Shown here piece by piece: positions 12,476 to 24,613 of a DNA stretch of 64,000 nucleotides. The DNA comes from Bradysia coprophila (Eukaryota; Arthropoda; Insecta; Diptera; Sciaridae), in assembly GCF_014529535.1 (NCBI RefSeq), contig NW_023503302.1:922062-986061 (forward strand), given 5' to 3'. Positions within the stretch are counted from its first letter, which is position 1. Each line of letters begins with the position of its first letter. The notes beneath the pieces were generated by a model. It was not told the origin of the DNA, searched no databases, and saw only the letters and a program-made list of their open reading frames with translations. The position numbers and the translations under genes were made by a program.

Positions 12476-14181
12476 CTATTGAAATGGATCTTTTCCAATG
12501 TATTTGTCGAGCCGATCATTACCATCAACTTCGACCTTCGACAACTGGGTGAATCCTTCTTCATCCACAAAACATATTTCATGGCCGTCAGGATCAGCGA
12601 GTATAATCACGCGCACAGTGGCCTTTCCCGGTGTGTCTAGCGTTATCAATGGTGTCAAGATCGTATTGTTGGTCTTTTTAATGACTTCATCGATATGCGG
12701 TTGCACACTCAATGGTACAGCGAATGCAATTCGACCATAAGCCTTTTCCCGATTTATTGGCACATCTGAGGGCGAGATTGACTTTATTAGTATAATACAC
12801 ATAGCAGATTTTCATCACAGAATTACCGATCTTCTGAAGTTTCAATTGTACCGAATTTTCTTTGTATGACAGCACAGCCGAGGAATCCGATTTCGTAATC
12901 AGATTCATGTTCAAAACATTGCTCCAATAGTCGACTGACTTTTCCAAATTCGTACTGTTCAGAGCTACACCAACGACTGGATCCGATGCAGGCTGTTGTT
13001 CCGGTAAAATGAAGAACTTATAACCATCGGGGGACACGAGAACATTATCGGATGTGATTGGATAGTTCTTGGCCTTAGCCCGTTCAATAACTTCCTTCGA
13101 TCGAATGGTGATGCCGCCAAAGTCATTTCCTGCGCTCAGTAGGATTATTTTTTTTCAAAATTGGAAATCACTTTTGCTGCAATTAGCAAAATGTTGGCTT
13201 ACCAAGAACGTAACTTTTCACACCGTAATTGTATGTCAATTCGATTACGAAATGATCATCTTCCGGTCCATAACCTATCATTGTTTTGCTCCATCGATTG
13301 TTGTAAGGCCTTTGGAATGATGAGTTTTTTTTTTAATTTTACGTGTTACGGCATGTTTCATTTTCATTTACATTGCTTAATCACGTAAAGCATTGTACTT
13401 ACGAGGTTCCAAGTTGTTATTTGATAAGTGGGGAATACAGCCCTCCCCTTCGGGTCGGGCTGTAAGACCCCACTTATCAAATACACAACTTGGAACCTCG
13501 GAAGTAATATACTATTAAACTGTGCGTAAAATTAAACAAGCGTACCCGTTACACTGGGCATCACATCCTTCCTGGAATTCCTCATGACGCAGAACCTGCA
13601 ATAAGGAAATCTTTGAAATGTCTGGCGTATTGAAGCATTATTATCAGCCAGCACTGTATCACCAACATTCATACACATAAAACGATGTGCAAATAAGCAT
13701 TAGGAGTTCAACTTATATTAGCCGTTCAAACATGCAATAAACACCATGAATTAGACACGATCGGTCGAGCTTAAACAGACGAACATTTTTTGTAACATTG
13801 TGTTACATTTTGATACGAAGTAGAACGAGTTTTTTTGCTACTTTAAAACCGAGATAAAAACGTTTGTCATTCATAGCTGAACCACTCGTAAATTGAAAAT
13901 AAATGACCCAATCTATTGCGATAAGATGCAACATAATGTTGCCAACAATTAACGCAAAATTACATGTTTACAGGTATGACGAAACGATTTCTCAGATTGA
14001 ATTCATTTTCTTTTGTTATTCGAAAAATTACCGACATCGATTTTATTTTAAACTTTATTTTTAATTATTATATCATAGACGAGACACCCACCTGCATACC
14101 CAGAATGTCTCTGAAGAATACAGCATTTTTCAAGCGATCACCAATCTTGAAAACATAATGTAATGCCCGACCAGATATCAT
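12476..14181 (-). CDS. GLOD4-like glyoxalase/VOC-fold protein
   Basis: Homologue of glyoxalase domain-containing protein 4 (the Drosophila counterpart is probably CG1532), a protein with two vicinal-oxygen-chelate modules whose substrate is unknown. Five exons: 14181-14092, 13595-13546, 13309-13203, 13129-12827, 12765-12476; 279 aa, against about 298 in human. Module 1 starts at [18 protein letters not shown] (residue 6) and includes [19 protein letters not shown]; module 2 starts near [20 protein letters not shown] and ends with the VOC signature [18 protein letters not shown]. The start is the first Met of the conserved N-terminus. Intron 2 contains a hairpin repeat (13336-13517). The gene shares a 322-bp upstream region with the FASTK-family gene on the other strand. 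Metal-binding and catalytic status cannot be judged here. Confidence 0.92.
13336..13517. repeat. Hairpin MITE-like repeat, family H1, copy 1
   Basis: Lies in an intron of the GLOD4-like gene. A left part with an inverted TTTACGTG/CACGTAAA pair is followed by a long stem: ACGAGGTTCCAAGTTG pairs with CAACTTGGAACCTCG, arms continuing through TTATTTGATAAGTGGGG, around a CCCTTCGGGTCGGGC loop. A second copy, nearly identical outside the stem interior, lies at 31304-31472, so it is a dispersed element. No coding capacity. Confidence 0.8.
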
Positions 14182-14503
14182 TCTTTTTTGGTTGAAAGTA
14201 TGTAAAGTGTTCGACGTTAACGTTTTACTAGTGGTTCAAAAGTAATAGACTGATTGTACAACGCGGTCGACGAGTCTGTACTGCATGAATCGAAAGTCGA
14301 AAAGTTATGACATTCGTGTACACAACGCGTATATCCTCACTCACATAAACACACACTAAATACTACTTTATGTCACATACGGCTCGTTAAATGTCAACCA
14401 TGTCAACAAACAAACGTCAAAACATCACAACCGAGGAGGTTAGATCGTTTGAATCGATGGAATTATTGGGTATTTGGTTTAAGTTCTTTATAAATTTGCA
14501 TCA
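14182..14503. promoter_or_regulatory. Shared divergent promoter region
   Basis: 322 bp between the start codons of the GLOD4-like gene (minus) and the FASTK-family gene (plus), so both promoters and 5' UTRs must lie here unless there are unseen upstream exons. No TATA box stands out, as is usual for housekeeping genes. Confidence 0.7.
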
Positions 14504-17199
14504 ATGTTCCATTTACGGGCGTGTTTCCATGTTTCCGTTAAACTGTACCGACTACCCGTAGTTTATAACATAATCAACCATTATCAATTACTCCGCACCA
14601 GTGCTATCACCGTTTCAAAATCATTAATTGGCTGTGAGAATAAATATGTTCATGCCGTTTTGGAAATTAATCCGAAATGTAGAGTGTTGCGAGGCGAACA
14701 ATACGAGACGAATGACATCGAATCTGTGGATATTAATTTCGATCAAGATTGGCGAAACGCTACAACAGCTGGCATTGTGGAGTGTCTAGAAACAATCGGA
14801 AATTATTGCAAACAAAATGGTACAACGATATCGGATAAAAGGTTCGACAAATTTGTGGATGTTTGCACGGAACGTTGCTTCGATTTCACCGATCATCAAT
14901 TGATTCAGTCATTACAAATAATGATTCGCTATCCGCTTACGGAATCATCCAAATCGAGAAATTTTGTCAAACTGTGGCACGCTTTTGACGATGCCTGCGT
15001 TAAACGAATCGACACATGGGACTTTAATACGATTTTGTATATGTGTGATCACTGGCATATGCTGCATTTGGGAAGATTGAACCAATTCAATTGTCTGGGG
15101 AGTCTGAAAATTGGCAGAAAACTTAAAAAACTGCCGTCTCATCAATTGGTTCAACTCATGTTCTATGTCAGTCTTAGGAGAATTCAAATACTGCCTATGT
15201 ATGAAATCGAAAGTAATTTTGTGAATTCGTTGGACGACTATAGCTTAGACGAGATAGCAGTTGTGTGTATCGGATTTTTCAAAACACAGGCGACATTACA
15301 AATTCCGGAAACGGTTGAGAAGATTAGCAAACGATTGATACATGAGATCGACAAGGTAGACAGCATAGCGATCAGCTGTATCTTAAAGGTAAATTTCACA
15401 GAATAGATATTCGAAGATACGCAAATTTAAACGAAATTAATTCCAGGCTCTGCGCCGTTCGTGTAATATCTATCAAATTGCCTTGGTGCGGGAAGTACTC
15501 GATGCCATTAACGGTCAACTGTCTCGGCTATCAACGTTGGCCTGCTTACAAGTAGCTATCTTAGGAACGAATCTTCACGTATGTCATCAAAGTTGCATCG
15601 AGCAAATTTTGCACCGTTTCATCAACGACATTGAGTCGATTCGTTTGAAAGATTTCGAACGGATCAGCTATGTGATGGGTTTCTTTGATTTCGAATCGGA
15701 GAGCAACATTGAGAACCGATTGTGTCAACAATTTTTGACTGAGCTGAAAAATCGAAACGATGAGATTTTGCGGTATCCAAAATGCTTCGCGTTGTGTTTA
15801 CATTACTTGAGCTTGAAAGGATGCCACGACGAAGAAATGATATCGTTGGCTTTGAGCACGCCGTTTTTAAGTGCGACATACGGGAAACAAACCGTTTACA
15901 ACCAGGAAATCTTCAGCTTGGACTCTTATGTGAAGATTAATTTGAAGGAAACGTATGCGGGCAATGAATTGACAGACATAGATCGCCGACACTTGGGAAA
16001 TGTATTGTGCCGGCATTTATCCGATTGTTATGATGATTATAGTGCTACCGATAAGATATTGATGGAACTTAAGGAAACATCCGACGAGCTGTTTACCCAT
16101 TCTTACTTGGCACACGTACTGCCCCATTTTGATCGATCCGGTAAGTTTAGTTTTTCACAATTGGGTTTATCATAACGAAGTGGTTTTGTTACCTTGGCCT
16201 TTGTAGACATAATTATTGCATACAACAAATATTCTAACACTGGCATCGACATTGCTCACAATCTGCGGCAACATTATACTGGAAAGATTATCGATCGGTC
16301 TATGTTAGTGGACGGCCTTAACACCGAAGCTGCAAATGTAGAGATCTTTAATATTATAGTCGGTGGTTGGAACAGTTATGTTAGAGATACGCCGAAATTG
16401 AACGGATTCATGAGACAGAAGATTGAACAATCGAAACTCCTTGGCCTACGTCCAGTTTTGGTGAGTAAAAATTCGTTGGATACGGTTAGTGACCAGTACG
16501 TACTAGAGATGAACGGTTCGAGGATTTTCAAAACCCGACCCGAGCCCATGACGAAATAAGTTTTTGAGACCGACTGATGAAATTGAAATTCGACCCGAGA
16601 CCCGACATTTTTGAACCCAGAGAAACCCGATAAAATTGATTGATATCTGAAAGATCCAAATTTTCTTGAATACCCAACCCGGGTCTTTCTTTGTCAAATT
16701 CAGGTAGCCCGCTCAGCTTTGGTACCGAACTGTCGCATCAATTCATCGCAAGATGCATGAAATTTCAGTAGAAAAATCTAAGTTCCAAACGAAAGGCAAC
16801 TTAAGGCAATGTCTATAACTCTAACAAAGTGACTACAGTGACCGACCATAAGTTTTACATTTTCAGCCATAAATTTGCTGAAATATTGAATACTTTTGTT
16901 GAATTCTTGAGACAAATCTCCTAACAAACTCGGATGAGCTTAAATTCCGTGTACTAATTACTCAATTGTAAATATGCTCTATTGTTTGAATGGAAGCTGA
17001 GAACTAAATATAGGTCTTATGTATCGCCTTTTCTTTTGATTGAGTCTTAGTGATAACATAGCAAGTCCGTGGACTATAAACTAATCAACTGTCTTTCCGT
17101 CTTCAATAGATTCCGGGCACCGAATGGACGAGACTGAAGAAATGTGATAGGAAACACTATGTTAAATATAAAATAAATATGGCGCTGCAAGCAAAATAA
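14504..17199 (+). CDS. FASTK-family mitochondrial RNA-binding protein (RAP domain)
   Basis: FAST kinase domain-containing proteins act in the mitochondrial matrix in processing and stability of mitochondrial transcripts. Four exons: 14504-15388, 15447-16140, 16207-16460, 17110-17199; 640 aa. The N-terminus (MFHLRACFHVSVKLYR) is basic and hydroxyl/hydrophobic, fitting a mitochondrial presequence. The middle is helical repeat-like. The C-terminus, about residues 572-635, resembles a RAP domain: SKLLGLRPVLIPGTEW then LKKCDRKHYVKYKI. The RAP domain is split by a 649-nt intron, the longest of the gene. It resembles the FASTKD5-type members in the GGWNSY..LNGFM segment, but I cannot assign the paralogue. 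Divergent from GLOD4 and convergent with the ORNT1-like gene. Family confidence is good, member confidence low. Confidence 0.82.
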
Positions 17200-17200
17200 T

Positions 17201-17206
17201 TTTATT
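17201..17206 (-). terminator. Poly(A) signal of the ORNT1-like gene
   Basis: AATAAA on the minus strand 38 nt after the ORNT1-like stop, next to the stop codon of the convergent FASTK-family gene. Using it would put the 3' end inside the neighbour's last exon. Confidence 0.6.
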
Positions 17207-17211
17207 TTTCA

Positions 17212-17217
17212 AATAAA
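17212..17217 (+). terminator. Poly(A) signal of the FASTK-family gene
   Basis: AATAAA 12 nt after the stop codon; cleavage 10-30 nt later would fall within or near the end of the convergent ORNT1-like coding region. Confidence 0.65.
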
Positions 17218-17243
17218 CGAATTTCGTCGGATAGAAAACACGG

Positions 17244-19340
17244 TCACGTTATGAAAATGTCGGTAAGAATTTTTTTTGTATATTCGAAAACCACAAACAA
17301 CACCGCCGTAGCAGGAATCGTACGAATAAGCGTCGGCTTCAGGCCGTTGTACAACGCTAATGGACCTTCTTTTCGTAGAATGTCACTTCCAACAGACAGC
17401 AGTCCACCGGGAAGATTATAAATTTGAATACGGCTTTTGATCACATCCGCTGGAAATATAACCGCCCACAGAACTACACCACCAACAGCACCAGAAATCA
17501 TTGTATTTATTGGGCCTATATCGTTCTTCGTCTGACCAGGTCTGAAAGATAAGTTTGTTGTAAAAACCACGTATTCTCAAAGACATACTTGAGATTATTA
17601 CTTTCGCAAAAGTTCACGTGTCGCTTCATAGCCTCCGAAAAAGAAGAAATAGCCGGGCATCTCTCGTGCTATCGTTGATGTCAGACCACGATACAGTCCT
17701 CGTATACCTAAACGACATAATGATGATAGAAATTTGTATTCAATATTTCCCATATTCGGATGGGTCGTACCTTCTTCTCTGATAATACTGTGCGTTAATT
17801 TAAACGGTGATATTCGATTTACAGTCGAATTTTTCGTTTCTGTTGTTCCAGTCTAAAAACGAATCGTTTTGGTTACGGTTTTTTGGTTCTTTCATTCAAA
17901 ATTCAGTTCGACTTACTTGTACTTCTCGTAAGGCTTGCAGTTTACATTTAATCAATTCGGTAGGACATAAGGTAAAGCTTGAAAAAAATGCAGCCAAAAA
18001 ACCAGCCGTAGCATTACTCAGCGGACTTAAATCGTTGACTTCGGCTTTTCCTTCAATTTTTGCCATTAACGATTGGCAACCTCCATAAGCTAAACAGTTT
18101 TAATCGTTACCGATGAACCTTAACTCTGGATGTAATTTTTTTAAACAAATTACCAGCAAATAATACAGAATTTTCAGCTACATTGGCTACAACAGCTGGA
18201 ATCGTGCCAGCATAAAGACCCCGAGCGAAACCATCGTTTCTATACGTTTTCACCAAACAATCCATCATCCCTTTGTACAGGTGGGGAAACGTTTGCATTT
18301 TGACTTTTACTGTGTCTAGAGGTTGGCTCACGTAAACCAGTGCGACACCACCTGTGGCAATTTGACTGAAATTAATATTTATCGTCCAACAAACTTCGAG
18401 AAAAGGCTAAATGTTGAATCTGATGAACGGCAAAAATAAGTTGAATGCAGGCACTGCCTGTTGGAAGTGGTTTTCACGCGGGTTGAGGCGCAGAATATTT
18501 TTGATAATTAATGTAGGGTCATTTTAGCAGTTTATTGGCGAAATATCCATGGAACTAACTCGAAAGCAGTAAATTATTGTGACGAAAGGTATTTGATACA
18601 TGGAAAAAAGTAAAAAAAGTGAGTGTCTTCAAAGTTGAACGTAAGATGGTAAGACATAAATAACATTTTCAGACAATTTATTAAGGAAGCGCATATTTTT
18701 AGGAATTTGATTTCACAAAATTCCTAAAATTTTTTTTTAAAATGTCCTAAATTTGAGATTTTTTCAAAGAATTTAATTCCTAAAAATCAACCCTGCATTT
18801 GACTGAAATTCTTATTAGAACCATAAATTTCGTCATGTGTCACGAAATTTCATGGACAATGAAATAATACAAAGAAAATGCAGTTGTCATGAGTTCAATT
18901 AGGTAAATGAGTTTCTGAATTAAAATTTGGTTCATAAAATGTACGAGCTGAAACTCAAGGATCTAAGTGGAATTCGTGCAATCATGAGATACTGAAAAAG
19001 GTGCCATACCAACGTTTATTCACGACACACGACAGAGCCTAATAACAATTCCATATCAACAGAAATAATCGTTGTGTACACAGCAGATGAACATCAAGAT
19101 TATAAATAACTGTCCAGACAATTATCATTTCGATTCGTTAAAGAGATAAGAAATGAAGAGAGGCAACACCAGAATAGTGTTTGTAAATATTCGCGAACAT
19201 ATGTGGCTTCCATGCATAATTTTAACGTTGAAATAAGTGGGTCATTTATTCGATTCAGGTGTTCATTCCAGTAACTTACCGAGCGAGCCTCCGGTGAAGT
19301 CAATAGCTCCGACCGCAAAAGATTCGGCTGGTTTATGCAT
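17244..19340 (-). CDS. Mitochondrial ornithine carrier (SLC25A15/ORNT1-like)
   Basis: Inner-membrane carrier of the SLC25 family, exchanging ornithine or related basic amino acids; the Drosophila counterpart is probably CG1628. Six exons: 19340-19280, 18351-18154, 18089-17917, 17852-17771, 17707-17602, 17541-17244; 305 aa, the usual carrier length (ORNT1 301). All three carrier signatures are visible: [10 protein letters not shown] (from residue 31), [10 protein letters not shown] and [10 protein letters not shown], each ending a first transmembrane helix of a repeat. The [10 protein letters not shown] form is characteristic of ornithine carriers. The start is the first Met before [10 protein letters not shown]. 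Intron 1 is 928 nt; the others are 59-66 nt. The 3' end overlaps or abuts the FASTK-family gene. Substrate is inferred from family. Confidence 0.9.
18352..19279 (-). other. Intron 1 of the ORNT1-like gene
   Basis: 928 nt, AT-rich, no coding exon or clear repeat seen. Confidence 0.6.
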
Positions 19341-20168
19341 TGCCACAAATTGATGTATCTATCTTCTCTTGACAGCGAAGTTTATTCCAATTTTTTTTAA
19401 TCCAGTGTTACTGAACACTCATAACAACAAGTTTCACAACAGTTAGTGTACGGTTGCTTCAAATTCAGATCTTCGACTGACATGCAACACCTTGAATCAC
19501 GTTTGAAAATGATAACACAGACAGTAAATTTTCGTCAGCTCTTTTTTTCTGATTACAACAAAAGTGTTGCTAACAAATCATGTAATCAGTAGGCGTTACT
19601 TATGTTGGTTTGTCAGCTCGCTGATATGCCACTATCTTTAATCAATATTACTGTCTCAGGATTGTTCTTATCTACTTCTAATTTCGGATGAAAACTATTG
19701 AAAGACTGTAAAGACACAGAGCACATGGTTACGGTCTTTTGATACGTATGTGAGAAACAACTGTACCACTATTTATAAACCGATATGTTTATGATGAAAA
19801 AAATGAATTAGAATGAATGAATGCTTCGATCAATGAATTTTGTTATGACACAAACATTTTATGCGTTTGTACTGAGAGCCGCCATAATAAAGTAGCGAAT
19901 TGATTTCAAATGAGATTATTATAATCCTCATATTATACTTATTATACGTACTATACCTCAAGTCAGACAGCTGAAAACATAGGTTTAAGAAAGTAATGTG
20001 GCTTTGCATAATAAACAATGACGTTTTGTAAAGCGATAATTGTTAGGTAGGTAAATATGAATTTTAGATAAACAGATAAGTAGCTCTTTAAAGATGCACT
20101 CGAGGCCGCAGGCCGGAGGAACAATGTTCGTCGTGTGCCTCAAAAAAACATTCATGAATCACCGATTT
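19341..20168. other. Spacer upstream of the ORNT1-like gene
   Basis: AT-rich; probably contains the ORNT1-like promoter on minus. No coding sequence recognised. Confidence 0.5.
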
Positions 20169-20321
20169 CAACGCAGTTGGAGCATGAGTGGTACTCTAAA
20201 TAGGGTACTGAAACTTGACAGTGTGTCACGCGTAAAACACTGTAAAAACCGTTTCATACAAAAAAAATTGCATTATATTTGACAGCTATCGACTATGATC
20301 AACTTTGCTTGAAGTGCGTCG
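20169..20321. repeat. MITE family M1, diverged copy
   Basis: Starts CAACGCAGTTGGAGC and ends GCTTGAAGTGCGTCG. The inside matches the other M1 copies (GGTACTCTAAATAGGGTACTG, ACACTGTAAAAACCG). Target-site duplication no longer visible, so it is older than the others. Inverted relative to the copy at 20587. Confidence 0.75.
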
Positions 20322-20413
20322 CCATGGAACAACGTTTTTTTTTTCAATAGGTACAACGAAAAATAGTACTTCATATGGGATAATTTCTGGCCATTTGACA
20401 GTTTTCGAGTTGC

Positions 20414-20537
20414 TCGTTCATAGTCACGCCAGAATGGGGCATTTTCGGTTATACAATACAATTCAAGATTTTTGAATCAAAACCTTGAATTGTGTTGCAT
20501 AACCGAAAATGCCCTATTCTGGCGTGACTATGAACGA
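20414..20537. repeat. Foldback element
   Basis: Two arms of about 53 bp (TCGTTCATAGTCACGCC... and ...GGCGTGACTATGAACGA) with few mismatches around a short AT-rich loop. It sits between two inverted M1 copies. No coding capacity. Confidence 0.8.
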
Positions 20538-20586
20538 ACCCTTTGAAAATGTGTAAAATTCTAAATTGTACTCTTTTAAGTTACAT

Positions 20587-20748
20587 CAACGCACTTCAAG
20601 CAAAAGTGCTTCGATTGACACCTGCCAAATAGAGTACTATTTTGTATGAAATTTTATCCCCACTCTTTTTACAGTGTAAAATTTTGTATGGAACACTGTC
20701 AAGTTTCAGTACCCTATTTAAAGTACCACTTTTGCTTGAAGTGCGTTG
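20587..20748. repeat. MITE family M1, copy with 7-bp TSD
   Basis: 162 bp bounded by CAACGCACTTCAAGC and its reverse complement, flanked on both sides by GTTACAT (20580-20586 and 20749-20755). About 80-90% similar to the copies at 44613 and 62201. Non-autonomous DNA transposon. Confidence 0.9.
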
Positions 20749-23700
20749 GTTACATACTTGATCTTGTAAGTGAGTCAGAACAGCACAAGTTTGAATGTGT
20801 TCGAGAGTATATAAAACTGAGTGTGAATGCCCGTGGAAAGAGCGAATCGCAGCGAGGTGCATGATTTCACACGATGTGATGAAGTATTTTCTGATAAATA
20901 GAACTAATTCTGTCAACGATTAGAACCATTTATGGTTAGAAAAAAGTACAAAAAATATACAAAATTATAGAGTCGATTAACGTAGGTTTGATAGGATAGA
21001 CGTCGCCTCTAATCAATTAAATTAACACCAAAACTACTTTTTTCACTTTTTATCATCTCGAAAATACCTTCACCCACGTTTTGGGTACAGACAGCTATTT
21101 TCGCATCATAGTATCGCCTAAAAAGTACGATTAGATAGATATAGATTCACAATTTGACAAATATGCGCGAGTATTCAAGTTTTTGTGGATCTGTTTTGTT
21201 ACTTACAATTTGCGTATAGCGACAGCAGTGCCGTTCTTAAGTTTTGGGTCGCAAGAGTCAAAGGAAAATCGAACGCCGACGAACATATTAAATAGTTTCT
21301 AGACATTTATGAAAGTAAATAATTGAAATGAAGGAGTTTCAGAGTAGATAAAATCGAAGTGATTGGCAGGAAACGCTAAAAATCCCTATTTTTGACTTAG
21401 TCCCTTTGTAAAGCAAAGTACTCAGTCTGCCTGCTCATATGCATTTTTATCGTCTCATGCACACATGTGAAAAGAAATAATCCAATTGAAGGAGTTTTTG
21501 GAGTAAAAGAAATAAACGATGTGTAATTATGACACGAGGCCGCAGGCTGTACACATCGTCAGCCTAATCAAGTACTTCGCACCGAGACTCACACAACGTG
21601 TTATGCAACAAAGGCATCTAAAGTTCGCAGTTTTCGAACATTATGATCTCGAGTTGCATAAAATCTTGTTGCTAACACGTTAATAAATGAGGGTTTTGCG
21701 CATACATCTATTGCGCAAAACATCCCATTTGCAGGTTTCAAAGGCACCTGAGACGCACTTATTAAAATTTTTTGTAATTACAATGGTTAATTCTGAAATG
21801 CTTAAAGTCTCAGCTGTCCATCGACACCACATATGCAATGACTCATGTCAACAGTGCCGATGTGTTGGGTGAATAAGTGAAATGTGTCCTACAGCGAAAT
21901 TTTGTGCATGATTTGAAATATTTCTGAAAACTGTTTCACTTGCACTTAGGGTACCAAATTTTTGTACAATTGTTATTAGAATTTCAGGCACTATCGATTG
22001 AAACCACAACCAGTTTTCCACCACTCTCTCTGTAGACAGGATGGGCTATGCACCAATGTCAACGACGGTAACGGATGAAAATCAAAAAATTTTGTGGAAA
22101 CTTGTTCAGGGCTGAGCTGATTAGTAATATCCAAAAATATCAAAAGTGCATCGAAATGCTCAGTTAAAATTCATTCAACCGCACCGTAACTAGATAAAGT
22201 AGTTTTTACTTTTTACTGCGTCGTATGCAAAGGAAAAACAGGCTCAATGTGCCTTTTAAACGCTATTACAAAATTTCATACGCGCATAAATGAGCTTCGA
22301 ACACATATGAAAAGAAACAATCCAATTGAAAAAGTTTTCGACGTTAAATGACAGGAAATACTTGCTCAATGTGCCTGCTCATAAGAATTTTTTTTACCAA
22401 CATCCCACAACACACACCCGATGTATACTTCTCTTTGTTGCATTCCAGTGTTAATGTGTGGTTATTTACTGACGAATAAAATGAAATGCTTCCCTTGGGC
22501 TTCACCTTCAATTGACATACATATCTTGTGTACTGGGGGCTATGTTTGAAATTTACTTAACTTGTGAAGTGGAGTAAACTTTTCCTCAAGATGTTCAGTG
22601 TAATTATTATAAATGCAGCACTCTTAAGTTCATTCAGTTTTTCACCACATGAATGTTAAATTCTGGTTGAAATTTAAACGACAATAATAATGAAATTTGC
22701 ACATAATATACACTTTTTTAATTACTTTTTCTTCCGAATATATAAATATGTATGCATTATACTGGTAAATATTTTTGAATGTAAAGTTTTTTTTTTATTT
22801 AATAATATTTTTTTGTAAAAGTTTCGATAAAATCAAAAATATGGGGTATATATAATATTAGTTATATATATGTACTTAATTATAACATTGTTCATTTTGG
22901 CACACTAACTGAAATGGTTTAGTAAAATATATTTCAAAATGGTATACAATTAAACATACACTTTTCTCTTATAATTTTCTTTAAAGATTTTCTCTCTTTT
23001 TTTATGAGTTCATTTCTTAATTTTTTGTGTTTTGTCATTTTTTTTCATTTAAATTTAATTTTTTTAGTTTTACAAAAATATTTAAATTTACATTTTTCAA
23101 GTTTTTTTTTCTTCTTTTTTTTATATATAGTTGGTACAAGATGCAAATTGGAAAATTATAAGCGATTGTATATTGTTGATCTTAAGAATATATAAAATGT
23201 TATCCACATGAGCAATAAATATACCTGACTTGATTTTACATGCAATGTGGAAATTATCAATTTTTCATCCATTGTCCTGATTAACATCCCCTTTTTTCAA
23301 ATGATTTCATACTGGTTTTGTATAAATAACCAAATTCAGGTTCAATTGAAATCAGGTTCAGATATACCTGAACTCAGATTTCCGATCATACTGACCTGCT
23401 AATACAGAACAATTTCTCGTAAACGTTTAGTGCGGTGACAAGACATATAACACGATAATTTGTTATATAAAACAGAAATTAGTTTTAAGCTCATTGTTTG
23501 TTGGCGTTTTTTTTCTCTAATATTATTAAATGCAAAACGTGCACGTCATTTTTCTTTGAGTTGGAATAAACATTAAAATCTCTAGCATTTTAGTTTAGGC
23601 ATACCCTCGCGATGCTATTCATATTGTTTCGCATTCGAAAGAACAAATTAGCCGTAGAACATCAATACAAAGTTAGATTTTTAATGTGTTTGACTGGAGC

Positions 23701-24613
23701 GAAGGTTTTAACAAATTTTAGACGCAAATTTATGTGTATACATCAAATATGTAGGGTAGTTTCTAGTCTCTTGTATCCGGGATCATTCGTATTCGGAATT
23801 TGAGTTCTAAAATTTCTGAAAACTTCCTGAAGTATTCATTGCAGAATTAGTGTTCTTAGAATTTTAGAATTCCAAATTACAAGGCCTTCCAAAATTTTAT
23901 TGCTGAATTGACTAGCCCTTTTTATTAAAAACTCATAATTGCAGGAATTAGTTATTTTTACGCAACAAGAGTGTGTGCAGTTCCGCAGGCCAAGTGGGAA
24001 TTAATGCTGAAGACACTATTTTTAATAATATCCCGAGCGGTATATTCTAATGCTTACGGGACGCTAACATGCTGTAATACATTACGGTATTTGCTAGTTA
24101 AGTACTTGGCTGTGTGTTCGCTTTGAAAGGCACAAACTCTCCAAAACAACAAACTTCCAAGCAATGCCGTAATGTACTACTACATGCTAAACGAATAGCA
24201 AGTGATTTTTTCACCCACTACTGTTTACACTCCTCCTCCTGTTGCACCAAGACAATAATTGGAATATAATTGAAGCCATTCTACCTTAATCATAAAGTCA
24301 ACTTGTTGGTCCCAGTGTATAAAAGTGACTAATGCTATGCTTCTCAAAGGAAGACAAAGGATTCGAAAGCTATGATTGGCTAAGAATTGTATTGACCAAA
24401 GGCTTCGGTCAAAATAAATACTGATGGTCTAACAATCCCCTAATTATGTCCCGATCACATCGAGTACTACAAACCAAAATATCAGCAAACGTTACACAAT
24501 CTTCGATCAATTCGCTCAACTTGTCTACACTAGCAAACAAGCAACAAACTTGCATATTTACAGTGAAAGTACCCAATGAAATTGAATGATTCCAGTTTAG
24601 AGTAGCTAACACC
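20749..24613. other. Repeat-rich AT spacer
   Basis: No gene recognised. Three imperfect copies of a ~45-bp unit (ATGAAAAGAAACAATCCAATTG and variants) lie at about 21305, 21467 and 22308. 22.7-23.2 kb is extremely T/A-rich. The part next to 24613 should hold the PRDM gene's 3' UTR. Confidence 0.5.
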
